From: Tetranychus cinnabarinus
Taxonomy: Eukaryota > Arthropoda > Arachnida > Trombidiformes > Tetranychidae
Assembly (NCBI GenBank): GCA_022266195.1
Contig: WHVY01000001.1
Location: 18,042,001-18,106,000, forward strand
Reading direction: 5' to 3'
Length of the DNA: 64,000 nt
Position numbers and translations under genes: made by a program. Positions 1-12,500 of the stretch are shown here, one piece after another. Position 1 is the first letter of the stretch. Each line of letters starts with the position of its first letter. The notes beneath the pieces are model-generated. The model was not told the origin of the DNA. It worked only from the letters and a program-made list of their open reading frames with translations, and made no database searches.

Positions 1-620
1 GTAACTTTGATTGGAATAAGAGTCAGCTTTTCTGGTAAAATTGGTTAATTTGAAGAGTTGATCACGGAGAACAGAAAATTTGTTAGTGAAAAAGGTAATG
101 TACCTGGTTTGTCTTTCACAGGTTCTGGTTATGATCATTAGTTAAGATTCAAGTTAGAAAGAGAAAGAAAATTAGTTAATGTGTTAGTTGGAAGTCAAGA
201 GAAAGAAAATAAATAGAAAAGAAAAAAAACTCTTTTCTTAGAGGCCCGTTGGTTAAAGCGTTGGTTTAGTTCATAAACTGTATAAACAGTAACCGCGGTT
301 ACTTTCGAAGATTGACAAGAGATAACCAGTAACTCCTTGGTTACTCTCAGTTTTCAAACAAACAAAATCAATTTATCTGTTCGATTAGTGAGAGAAAAAA
401 GAAATTCAAATTTGAGTAGAAACAGAAAGCTGGTAACTTGAGTTAACTAAAATTTACACTTCTATTGGTCATTATTGGCAGCAAGAGTAACACTGGTTTT
501 AACTGGTTGATGGATCAAAAAAATTAATCAATCACTTTTTTTTACTGATAACGAGCCAACTAGCCCTTTGCTGGTAACCAACCGACCTCTATTTCAAATG
601 TTTTGATGTTTTGATGTTAC
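1..620 (-). other. Intron of the semaphorin gene, left edge
   Basis: This stretch follows the GT donor at 620-619 on the minus strand. I see no second Sema exon in it. It contains many runs of GAGAAAG type and short GGTAAC motifs but no recognisable gene or RNA. Calling it intron is inference from the donor and from the domain being incomplete. Confidence 0.55.
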
Positions 621-1104
621 CTGCAAAGATAGCAGTATTATTTTGATCCGGTCCAAATGGACACAAAGCATCTCCTGGTGTCTCATTACGGTATTCATAT
701 CCGTTTGCTGTTTGCACATAATCTCGACACTTTGGCCTGTAAGCATGGGTTCCACACACAAAAAGGCCTCCATCCGATTTCAATGCAAGAACACGAATAT
801 AATTTTGGCACCTTTTCTCTTTATTGATTCCCTTTAAAACACAAGAATCAAGATCCTGTTCCGATGGATACCATTCAAGGCGTCGAACAGTCTCAAAAGA
901 GGTTAAACTGATGTTATAAATTAAATTTTTAGCTCCAATAATGAGAAAATCTCCATCCCGAAGGATTAATTTGAAGTCATCGGAATGACTCAAATTACCA
1001 CTAAACCGTTGTATCTCAGGATCCGAGCTACCAGAATCACAAAGAGGTAAAAAGACACCAAAATAATAAAGAAAAAGAAAATAAAAAGGATAATACAAAA
1101 TCAT
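621..1104 (-). CDS. Sema1a: Semaphorin-1a-like protein, first coding exon (partial gene)
   Basis: Semaphorins are secreted or membrane axon-guidance ligands that bind plexins through a seven-bladed Sema domain. This exon encodes 161 residues plus one base. The ATG at 1104-1102 opens a hydrophobic signal peptide (residues 1 to about 25), followed by the Sema-domain start. Recognisable features are the YNISL strand (63-67), the CQNYIRV block (99-105), the FVCGTHAY block (115-122) and the LCPFGPDQNNTAI block (147-159). Cysteines 88/99 and 117/126 sit where Sema domains have their first disulfides. N-glycosylation sequons are at N37, N64, N140 and N155. The match is closest to invertebrate class 1 transmembrane semaphorins, judged from memory of the family. 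The exon ends at a GCAG|GTAACA donor (GT at 620-619, phase 1). The next exon was not found in 1-618, so the gene continues off the left edge. Further 5' non-coding exons may lie to the right. Codons read past the donor to 589 are intron. Confidence 0.85.
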
Positions 1105-2238
1105 TGAAACCAAATATTGTCAGTCCAACAAAATTTGGCTTCTTCATAAGGACTGATAAAATTGTAGACAACAAACTTCTCTCTTTTTCTTTCTCTTGAT
1201 TCAAAATGTTGAAGATGGTGATGATGATCAAGTTTGTTGTTGCTAACTAAAGAGAGGAAAAGAGAGTAAAGAAAAATGGGTTACTTCAAGAAGACAAGAA
1301 GAAGAGAGCAAAAAGAGAGAGAAAAAGAAAAGGCAAAAAAAAAATTTTTCTGGTAACAGCTTTTGACGCTTGCTCAGACTGTATAATAACATGTACAGGG
1401 TAACAGAGAAGCAGAGAGGTTAAGCTCAGGCTAACCAAACTGAAAGCGCAGTAACCAGTTTTAACATTAATCAACATTGTTCAAGTGAACCCTTGTTAGC
1501 GCACTTGAGCGCATTTAAGCCCAGCCTTTACGCAGTTAGTCAACATCAAAACCCAAGCCACACTGTAACTAAACAGCTACAGCAAACTGCAGTGTCTTCA
1601 AGTGTTTGCTTCTGCGTTTGGGAAGCTTTAAGAAAAGCTTATTTTTTTGAAAAAAAAAGATGTACTTCAATGATGATAGAGGAGCTAAAGAAGAAGCTTA
1701 TTACAATAAGTTAATACAATACAATTATTATAAAATAATTATGACGATGGAAAATGAAAGGAGAAGAAGAAAGGAAGATGAACAAGAAAAGATGAAGAAG
1801 AAGACGTTTATTAACATAGCAAAAATAAATTGATATTCAACTGACTTCCGTTTATTTGATGTGAGAAGCAAAATGAAACATGAATTTCCGTCAGTCTTTT
1901 GTGTTTACTTTCAGGGTGACGATGATGAGGATAAAGATGATGATAATAATGGTGATGGTAATGATGATGACGATGATAATAACGATGATAATGATGGTGG
2001 TGGTGATGAGGATGCAGAAAGGTGTTAAAATTATCTGGACAAGTGTCTTCAATCATCATGAAATGCCATTCAACTCATAGTCTAGTTTAATGATGTTTAA
2101 ACATTTGCAAAAAGAAAAAACTCCCTTTTGAATGTTCAGTGTTGGAATGACTCAGGTGATGAATTTAATGAAGGTGAAGATGAACATCAGAAATTTCAAC
2201 TTTGAATGTAAAGCAATGTAAAAGTTACCCTCACCAAG
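1105..2238. other. Semaphorin 5' flank with GAT-rich microsatellite
   Basis: This is the 5' side of the semaphorin start codon, so it may hold 5' UTR, promoter or another intron. It shows GA-rich and CT-rich runs and, at about 1917-2013, an imperfect GAT/ATG microsatellite. Translation of that microsatellite on the minus strand gives a histidine-rich frame that I regard as an artefact. No TATA box or transcription start can be assigned. Confidence 0.4.
1917..2013. repeat. Imperfect (GAT)n microsatellite
   Basis: About 95 bp of degenerate GAT/GAC/AAT trinucleotides. It produces artefactual methionine/valine-rich (+) and histidine-rich (-) reading frames. Confidence 0.85.
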
Positions 2239-2525
2239 TGTCTCTTTTGATGGGACAAGAGTCACTCTTCTAGGTTGACATTGACATGTCTCATACCATA
2301 AGCTGACTTGTTTTAAAGATTTCAATATTTTGTGAAAATGATGATAACCATGAAGATGAAGATGATCAAGAAGATGATCATGACAATAAACATGATGTGA
2401 ATCAAGATGATGATAAAGATGAAGCTATTTAGATTGGAAAATTGAAATTTAATGAAAAATTAACGTGAAAAAGACCCTCACTGTGTGTCTCATTTGATCG
2501 GACAAGAGTCACTCTTCTAGGTTGA
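2239..2525 (+). repeat. Dispersed core repeat, pair 1
   Basis: Two copies of a ~40-bp core lie at 2239-2279 and 2486-2525, 247 bp apart and in the same orientation. Both carry GGACAAGAGTCACTC followed by TTCTAGGTTGAC. Both are preceded by an A-rich stretch ending in ACCCTCAC. The spacer holds GAT/AAG-rich simple sequence (about 2338-2425). The same core recurs in three other places in the window. I do not recognise a named element family, and there is no ORF inside. Confidence 0.8.
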
Positions 2526-5500
2526 CGGTAGCATGTCTTATAGCCTTACTTGACTTACTTTAATGATGAAATTTTGATGAAAAATCATGATGTTTAGGGA
2601 AATGATGATGACGATAATGATTATTATTTGAAAGTTAATGGATTGAAGTTACTAAATTGTGACCAAAAAGAGACAAATATGAAAATGTTGAACCTGAAAA
2701 TTTTGGGTAATTTATTTTCGTCTAACTGGTTTATATATTAAGGTCATAACCTTGAATTAAATATATTAATGTATATTCATGATAATTGGTTTTTTTTGAC
2801 TTTATGAATAAATGATTAAAATGATGAATCAAATCACAGTTTGAGTATACAAATCAATTTAATTAGACGTGTTTACTTTCAAGACATTGAATCTGATCAT
2901 TGAAACCTCTTTTTTTTATTTCTGTTACTCCATCGTTCAACCTCAACAATCAATTATTCATTATCAAACCTGTTTCTACCTGTGAGCTTACCAGAAAAGT
3001 TATTAGACTGATGATTAAGTTATAAACCATTGAGTTGATTAACAGACACACAGACTAAAAACAGAAAATGAAAAGGGCAAAAATTAACTGTGATTTGATT
3101 CGATCCACAATGAATTGAAATTGTTTCAAGTAAACATGAGCCAACAATGAATCTACCTTGAGGTCAACTGGTAATACTTGGTCATTTCATCAATTCACAA
3201 GAAACCAAGAGAAGAGAGAAAAAAAGGAAGAACAAGAAGAAGAAAAAACGTATGAAAGAAGATTCAATGAGAAGAAAATTGGATGAAAGAAGAATTTTTT
3301 TTCTTCTTCTTTTCTTGAAATCTTGGCCAACTTCATCTCTGAAAACTCTTGGGTATTCAATAACAGTTAGTTTGAAAGGCAAAAACCAATAGAGCAACAA
3401 GATTCATCACAAGCTTTTTACACAAATAAACACAGAGAATGCAAGAAATAGCATATTACTATTATTATTATCATCATCGTTATATTATTGTTTATCATCA
3501 GCATCTCCTTTCATCTTCAGTAAACACCTTCATTGCCATCTTCATCTTTACCTTTGCTAATCTCTTTTATTACTATTCCGTGTAAACATGTATTTTCTTG
3601 ATAGTTTTTGGTTACCTACTTTTTTGCTTGTGTTTTGTTTCACTTGCACCACATCATCCTCATCCTTCACATGGTAAACATAATTTCATCTTTTGCCTTG
3701 ATTCTCATGGAAACAGCAATAAACTCAGTCCCTTGGACAGTGATAATTCCCAACTAATCAAGTGAGAATACAGAGTAAATATAAATTGTTAGACTGATGA
3801 TAATTAGTTGCGTTCAGTTTTGTTCAACATGAGAATCAAGAAGATGATGATGAGGATGATAAATTGAATAAATATAAGTGTAAACAATGGTAATCAATAA
3901 TGTTAATCAAAAGAGCAATCTTGGTTCAAAGGCAAACAAACAAACAGAAAAGGTAAATACAAATCAAGATGAATCAAAGTCAAAAAATTGGGTTTACACC
4001 GTTTATTCACACTTTTTATTTCATCATATCATTAATATTATCTCAACTTGATGCTATTGACCATCTTCCGGACATCAGATTATGAGTCTGGAATAATCAG
4101 TTGATTACCAATTCAATCTAAAATGTTTACCATTTGGATCAACTTTAGTCTTTCATTTACTTCAGGTTTGTCACAATGCAAAAATAACCAGAAAACGCTT
4201 TTTATACTTTGACTCATTTCAAAAGTTGGGTTAAAAGCTGATAACAAGACATTTAGGTGAACCCTTAGCTCACAGGTTAAACCTTTTTTAGCTTTTATTT
4301 CAACGTTTATTTCAAATCAACTTTAGTCATCAACTTTCAACCAGATCACAGCAATCTTTTAATATAAGTTGATAGTGAAAATAGAAATGAAAAAAATGGA
4401 AACTAAAGCAAATATTCATTTGAATTCGGTTGCTCAAAATGTGTTTTTTCTCGCCAGTCGCTTCAACTTTACCAGAGAAACCAAGACTGCTTTAGTTTTT
4501 AAGTATTTATCAATTTCTTGTCACAATAATAATGCAAAATAACCTGGTTATTGCTTGTTTTACTCAAAAGTTGTACCTTCAAACCTGGGAAAGCGGAAAT
4601 CTCAAGCCAACATGTTTTACCTAGTAATTTCAATTTTAACAGAGACATTTGTGAAATATCGTAAGGTAACATTTGGTAAGTAAAGGTAAGTGAATATCAA
4701 GTTGAAGTTAAATAAATAGTTGAAATTTCAGGTTGAAACCTGTAATGACCAACAAGATAGAGTACACAATAGACTACAAAAATATCTATTTATTTAACGA
4801 TAGTTACCAATGTATCTAGAAAGTGAACCAGCCTGAGACGAAGAGGAACAAGAAAGGATAATGTTAATATTCCCATGGACAGTTAACTTGATATTTACCA
4901 ATATATCTCATAATATTTACCTTGTTTCACCCTCATTATACACCATTGACCCTTTTGACCTGACCTTTGCTTTTTAAGTATATGTATCCATGCATAATGA
5001 CAACAATAAGACTACAATTGCTACTCTAACAAGAGAGTAACAAGACAGTTTTCATCTTCGTCATCATCTTCTTCATCTTCCAACGTCATCATTTCAAAGA
5101 AAAGACTAGTCACAAAAAAAAGGTAATAATGTAAAGTTTAATGAAGCTAAATTTTTCCTCCTTTTTCAATTGAAAGAAGAAGAAGAAGAAGATGATGAAG
5201 AAGATGAAAGTTTCTGTTTATTTACACAGAGAATGATGATGATGATGGTGAAGGTTTATTGAATAATAGATTGCTGGTCTCATGCCAACAAGCCCATAGA
5301 GTTGAGGCTCATGTTTTGCTACTTTCCTGGTAAACTGTGTGTTTATTATCAACTGATTGACTATGAATCAAAGCAGAAAACCAGTGAAGAAGAAGATAAA
5401 GGATGAGAAGGAAGATGAATATAAAAAAGTAACAATAATTGTTCAACGAAAAGGTTGACCTTTACCCTTATTTAAAGCTCTTTGGGAGGTTTTTTCATCA

Positions 5501-6299
5501 TTATCATTCTTGGTTTGCTTGGTTGGTGGAGAAAAGTTGAACAAAATGAAAAGAAAATGATTCCCAGAATTAAGCAAATGATGCTGATAACAACAATAAA
5601 CATCTTTTTTCTTCTCCCATCTTTGACCTTTTATCCTTTGTCCTTTCACCCAAACAAAAAAGTTAACTCTTACCTTGTGCGTGTTTCCAGTCTTGAAAGA
5701 CATCAACTTATTCAACAAATGGACGTTATTGTAACGTTAACGTTTGTTGTAACAAAAAATGAAGAAGAAGATATTTTACCTTCTTTTCATATTTGTTTCT
5801 GCTTTTCTGCCCACTAAAGCTGAATAGGTTAAAGAGGATTCTCTGATATTGTGAATCCAATGAGCCTCAGAGGGTGAAGAAGAAGAAAAAGAAATAACGA
5901 ATTAACCTTACCTTTTGAATTGTAAGGTGACATTAAGGAAGAATGAGAATGTAAAAGGAACGTAAATAACAAGAAAAAACAAAATCAGGTAAAAAACCAT
6001 GTATCTTCTTCATCTTCGTTTCACCTTTTGCTTTTCTTTTGCATCCATTCATTTCTTACTGTTGTTTTGTAAACAATGAGACAAGATGGAAAGGTTGAAA
6101 GGGATGGGAAAAGAAAGAGAAGGTAAAAGTAAGAAACATTTCTCATTTCATCAGTGATATATGGTCCTATTGGGATACAAATATTCACCTAAAGAGACTC
6201 ACCTTTAACTTTGTCTCGTTTCTTTTTCATCAACCATTATTTTCATTAAAATTTACTGATCAGTAAAGCAAGTCAAGTAAGGCAATAGATGTGTTACCA
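2526..6299. other. Intergenic or intronic, no gene recognised
   Basis: AT-rich sequence with TTCATC/GATGAA runs, a GAA/GAT microsatellite at about 5173-5245, and short TAT/ATC repeats at about 3455-3500. The longer open frames at 5443-5817 overlap on opposite strands. They are dominated by Lys/Ile/Phe from AT-rich runs, with no domain that I recognise. Confidence 0.5.
5173..5245. repeat. GAA/GAT compound microsatellite
   Basis: A run of AAG units passes into GATGATGAAGAAGATGAA. A second short (GAT)4 tract follows near 5233-5245. Confidence 0.75.
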
Positions 6300-6569
6300 T
6301 CAACCCAACAGAGTGACTCTTGTCCGATCAAAAGAGACACACAAAAAGGGTCTTTTCACGTTGATTTATTTTCATATCATTTCAATTTCGAACAGAATTG
6401 AACTTCATTCTGATCCAAACAAACTTCATCATCATCTTGATCATCATCATCTTGGTGAGTATAAATATTTTCAACGAAAAAAATGAATTATAAAATGATA
6501 CGTAAGTTAGTGAGTTGGACGTGTGTCCTTCAACCTAGAAGGGTGACTCTTGTCCCATCAAATGAGACA
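6300..6569 (-). repeat. Dispersed core repeat, pair 2 (inverted relative to pair 1)
   Basis: Cores at 6300-6339 and 6530-6569 are the reverse complement of pair 1 and lie 230 bp apart in the same orientation as each other. Key text on the + strand is GAGTGACTCTTGTC followed by CATCAAATGAGACAC; the first copy has CGATCAAAAGAGACAC. The spacer contains a CATCATC-rich tract (about 6427-6456). This repeats the paired layout of 2239-2525. Confidence 0.8.
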
Positions 6570-9500
6570 CTTGAGGTGAGTATTTTACGGTCTAAAAATT
6601 GTTACTGTTCACTTGCTCGGCACTTTTGCATAACTTGTTTCTGTTGAATCAAGTGATAGTTTCCAAGAATTGCTAGAATTTGTATTGTTTACATTGTTAG
6701 AGGCTGAGGGAAACCAAAATTTTCTGGTTTAAATATTTTCTCTTTTCAATTTAGGCTTGAATTGTGATCATGTTTTGAATTAAAAAATGGCACAAATTGA
6801 TGGTGAAACTGTTTAAACTGATTTAACAAGTTGAGCGTAATTATTTCAACCTTCATAATTGAATTAACTCATCTATCCCTTAACTTATCTAATTAATTTT
6901 ACTTCTAAAGCTTTTGTAGCAAAATCTAATAACAAAACATGATGATGATAAATTTCATGAGAGATTATCATTCGTTGGTCGTTGTTTTCATCCTTTTTTT
7001 ACCTCTTTTTCTTCCTCTACTTCATCATCATCTTTTCCTTTCGTCTTGTTTATCAATTTGTCAATTGAAGCTTTGCTTTCTTTTTGCCTCCATTTGATTG
7101 TTGAGCTAAAATTGAATGAACCAACCTAATCTGATTAACCAGAATTGATAATCATAAAGAGACCAGGAAATGATGTGAAAAAAGCAAGTTTCAATGCTTA
7201 TCAATGTCTTCTCAAGTTTCACATTATTCAATATTGTTATCATCATTACATAGTTTAAATTTTTGAAAAGGATAATTGACAGAGGAAGATGAAGAGCAAC
7301 TTTCTCATCTTGTTGCACTTTCACCATGACAGGAAATTGGTGAACAAAAAAGGTTCAGTGGAAGATGAAGCAAGAAAAGATGATAATCATGTTAAGATGA
7401 ATAGAAATGGTTCAGTGTTGACAGGGAAGGCAAAGAGACAAGAAGCAAATCCAGAGAAATGTCATTGAAATATTTTCAAAATTTCAACCAGCAAACTGAA
7501 TAATCAGTTTGACAGGAAAAGAGTGAAAATATGATAAATCAATTAATCAATTGAAACAATTGAAAGGAAATGATTGAAAAAAGATGAAAAAATTGTCACA
7601 ACTAAAGGGAGAAAAAAATGGAAATTAAAAAATCAATATTTACGGTTAAAAAGTAAATTCTGATTGAGATGTTTCCATCATTGAATCAAATTGCATATTT
7701 GAATCCTTTTGTTTTCACATTTTATACTTGAGTTGATGATTAAGTATCAAGAGACAACATCTTTTAGGATATTTACCAACAAGATGATGATGATGATAAA
7801 GACAAGTTATCCTAATAGGATCTAGAATTACAGTTGATTCACTAAATGAGCCATATACCATTCAACTCATTCATCCTTTTTATCCTTCACTCTTCTTCAT
7901 TACCATCATCACCATCATCATTATCATCCCAATCATGGTTCATTCTTATTCTGAAGGTGAAGACGAAGCAAAATATCTCAACATATTTCACCATCTTCCA
8001 TGGATTTTATACCCAACTGAGAATGTCTTGAAATACAATTCCATTCAGGACTAACTTTTTTTCCTCTTCTTCTTCTTCCTTAATCATCATCATCATCATC
8101 ATCTGTTTTTGTCTTCAATCTCTTCAACTATTCAAGTTCTGTTTTCAGATAAAAAGTAGAGAAACACTTTTCTCTTGCACTCGCCAGTTTCTTCGCCATC
8201 TAATCATTGATCGATTCCCATTGATTCCATGTAATGAATGTTCATCTACGCATGATACAATCTCAAATTGGTTCAACTTTGAACACACTTTTCATGTAAT
8301 TTATCCTCTTGATATACTTTCCCATAATCATAACCACTTTCAACTGTTGTTCAGGTCAACCATTTCAATAGCTACTGTTGACAGTAAATAACCAAACAAC
8401 TGATGGTCTCAAGATGAAGACGCGAAAAGGTTAAACAAAATGAAAACAATTGTAATTTCACTTTAAGATTATCTTTTAATCGCTAAACATTTTCAATTGT
8501 TTTACATTAAACCTTTTTAACCAGGTTAAGGTGATCATCAACTAAATCAACACTGATTCAATTTCAATTGAAACAAAAGTTGATTCACTCAAATGAATAA
8601 GTAAATACATTTCATCGTCTTTTCATCATCAAAACCTTTTTTTTCCTCCCTTTCCTCACCATACATAATTGTAATGGAGGCAAACAATTAGGATAAACTG
8701 TTTACAAGTAATTTAATTGTAAATTCAATTGATTCAGAGAAGAAGCAAAGTTGTTTAAAGTAAATGGTTAAATTTGAATAATAAGAGGAAGAGCTTTTAT
8801 CTTCTTCTTTTTACTCTTTCAAAGATTAACCTTTTTTCCCCTGTTTATTCATGCATTTCAAGAGTTTCCATTGAATAATGTGCAAAAACGTCTGATCGAT
8901 CAACTTGAATTGGTTAATGATCAATTAAATTGCTGGTCAATTGTGATTCATTTTTTGCTGCTCTTCTTAATCTGACATTTGGTTCATCTTTAAAACCACA
9001 GATTTGACTGATCATCAATGATTGTTTCATTTAAAACTTAATCGCTAGTTTCAACAGCAACTGTGATTTCACTTGATCAACTAGAGATTAAATTTGATAA
9101 CTTAATAACAATTGGACTTTTTAATAACAGTTGATTGTTGAAAGGTTATTGTTGCTGTTCATTCAAAGGATCAACCAGTAAATTGTTATCACAAATGATT
9201 ATCTTGAAAGAAGAGCAAATTGTATTTACATTATTCAGCTTTCAGTTCATTGTATTAATCAAAGTTAACAGTTAATTATGATGAATAAAGTGTTGATCAA
9301 GGAAATGTTTGCCTTGTTTAACAATCTTTTAATTTTCACGTAAACTTGTTTAATTGAATAACAACGTTAAGATACTTGACTCATTTACCAATCATTTGCA
9401 ACTTTTATCGATTAGAGTTAATTGTAATTGGAAAATGAATTTACAGTTAACATTCACATTCAACTGCAAGTTGACAATTTACAGTGAAAATTGAATTTAA

Positions 9501-12500
9501 TTGTGAAAAGATTTCAATTTTAAAAGCTCTTACTTGAGATGAATTTTGATTCAATTTTAATTTGTCAATTTTGTGAGATTTATTCAATTGTTGAGAATTT
9601 TTTTTGCTTTGAAATATTTTCTGTTTTAAAATTGCTTGAAATGAAGGTTACTTTTAAGCCATTTCAATGTTGATTTGATCATTAAAATTTTCAACAATTT
9701 AGATGATTTTCGCTTCTTAATGAGTTGACCTTATCAACAAGAAATTAATATTAAACAAGGCTTTATCCAATTTTATTCAAATCATTCCCATTATCATGCC
9801 ATCTGAATATTGAAAGTGAAAGATACAGAAAATTGTTGAACCTCATTTTTACCTTTTTGTTTAATTCATTTTTTTATCGTTCACTTTTTACTTTCTCCCT
9901 TTAGGCCTTTCATGTTGAATAATGATAATGAATAAACCTTGCCAATCTCATCTAATAGAAACAAATAACAACAGAAACAGGTTAACATGAGTAAAGGTTA
10001 CAGTAATGAACAGGGTAAAATTGGGTGAAATTAAGTAAACTGATCACTGGAAGAAATGCTTTTTTCATTTCATTGGGTTTGTAGGAAGAAAACATTGTCA
10101 TGTTAACATTAAATTTCAATATTTATTGAAAAATTTGAAATACAAACAAATGTAAACCCAAACAGGCCAAGATTGCATTTTAAATGGCCTTAAGGAAGGT
10201 AAAAAATAGAGGCAAAAGTCAATTTTAAAGTGAAAAAATTTACAACTCCAATTTTTCAAGTTTGTTCAGTTTCAAGTCTAGTAAATTGAACAATTCAAGG
10301 TTAATCTTTAACTGTAATCAAAAATTTTAAACATGAAAAACCTGCAAATAGTGTAGCAATAAGAGACTTCAAGTTTGCCAGAAAATTCAAAATGAATCCA
10401 ACTTTTTTTCCCAAGTTTCAATAGTTGATCAAACATGGATGAAGCCAAAGCTGGAAACAAAACTTCCCTATTTGATTCTGAATCGGAAATGAAAAACTCA
10501 TGACAATGTAACAGCTGTTCCAACTGGTGCAACAGATCATATATTTAGAAGCACAAACAAGATCCAAAATCAACAAAAGATATCTGAAAAAGGATTGGAC
10601 CATAAATGCCAAAAGAGCGGGTTTTAAAATTAGATTGATCCTTGATAGTCCATAATTGTAAGGATCATGAAAAAACCATATTAATCCATGAATAGAGATT
10701 GATTAGTATTTGGAAATTTTAACAGCACTCCTTTTCCTCTCGTTGTAGTTGGCCAAATAAAGTCTGGTTAAATGAGGTGGAAAATGTCAAATTAAGTCTT
10801 GAAAATTAATCGCTTATTGCTGAGCTCCTGACTTTGACTTTATCAAAAAGATCAATTAGTCGCCTTTGACATCTTGTACCCGCATTCATTTGAAATTGAT
10901 ATCATGTACTATTGGAAATACTAGCAAGCATTTATCAGCTAGGCTGTGGAGGTTTTTTTCGTACAACTTCTTAATGGCAGGGGGTATCAATTACAGGCAA
11001 ACGCCATCCAGTCGAGCGAGAAATATTTGGTAGCGACCTTCTAATAAGAAATGGAGGCCAAAAAAAATGAATATGCTTGTATTAATTAAATTAAATCTAG
11101 AAAAGGCGACAGTTTCAGCATGAAGTCTGGAACTTGACTCAAGCTGCTTGAGTGTATCTCGAGTTTTTCAACAGACAGGCGTTCGAATTGAAAAACGCCC
11201 TTAACAATTACACACTTGAGGCTTATATCAGACAAAGCTTTTTCAACATGTAAAGTTACTCACTTGTTGTGGCATGGTGATGAATTCATTAAAATAGCTT
11301 TCATTATTTCATCAACTTGATAATGAAGATTTTGTTGAAGCAATTAGCTCATTGTTATTGTTGAATAAATCAAATTTTTATAGCAAAAATATGCAAATTC
11401 AAACTTGACAATTTTAATTGTCCAATTGTTTTATCGCTTTAACTCATAAATGCGAAGGTAAATTGAATATCACTTCCAAATCCCTTAATGAATCCATGAA
11501 AAATAACTGATTCCATTCCATCATTGTTCGACTGGAGAATTAAAACTCAATTGAATATTTTCTCAGAAGATTTACCAGCGACAGCGCATCCAAGTTGACC
11601 CACAGAAAAATTGAAACATCAACAATTAGAATTACCGGATTTTTTCTCTTATTTCTCTTCTTAAAGCACTCTTCTCCACACTTTGGCATAGACGGTGAAC
11701 CATTCAGTAAACTGGAATTAGCTAATTATGAATATCATATTAGAAGTTTCCTGGAAAAGAAAAAGAAAAATTATTCATAACTGTCAAAAAATGATGAATT
11801 GCGATCAGAAAATGGTAAAAGCAAAATGTTTAAAATTTACTGATTAAATAAGATATTGAAGATCAGATAGTAAAAAATTCTGAGCTCAAAAAAGATGAAA
11901 ATTTCTTCATTATTGCATTCTTATCATTTTCTGGAGGAAATTATCCTTTGCTTATCAAGATATAATTTTGTTTGAAAGAAGAAGTAAAAAGGTAAACATT
12001 GGAAATGTTGAGAAACAAAATATTTGCAAAATGAAAAGTTTGTCTTCTTCTTTCATAGTTGACCCTTCAGGGTGAAAATGGGTACACTTAAATTATAACC
12101 TTTGATAAGCAATGGACCATCAATCAAATTAACCTTTTGGCCACTTCTTGGCGTATCCTTCAACCCTGTCTGGTCCAACAATAAATGTCACCTTCGTCAC
12201 CAAAACGGAACCAATTCAGTTTGATTGAAATTCTTTTCCCGTTTCATCTTCAATAGCATGATTATTCATTTGAAACTTTGGTAACCTCAAAGGCAATTCC
12301 GTTTCTTTCTTTTTTACTTTGATTTTCCTCCAGTAATTTTCATGGCACAATTAAATGAAACAATTTCATGTTAATTAATGAAATTTAAAGATTCCATTGA
12401 TTAATAAATCTTTTCCTCCGTCTCCTTTGGCTTCCAATAACTTTCGCAATCTGTATATAGTCAACAAAATAATCAATTGTTGCCATCAATTTTGGGTAAA

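Noticed and set aside
1811..2059. Histidine-rich protein on the minus strand
   Set aside because: Direct translation of the GAT/ATG microsatellite; the opposite strand is equally open.
10890..11070. Coding-like island (GCGGFFRTTS, KRHPVEREIFGSDLLIRN on the + strand)
   Set aside because: Contains in-frame stops and shift points, and no family could be named. Kept only as a possible relic.
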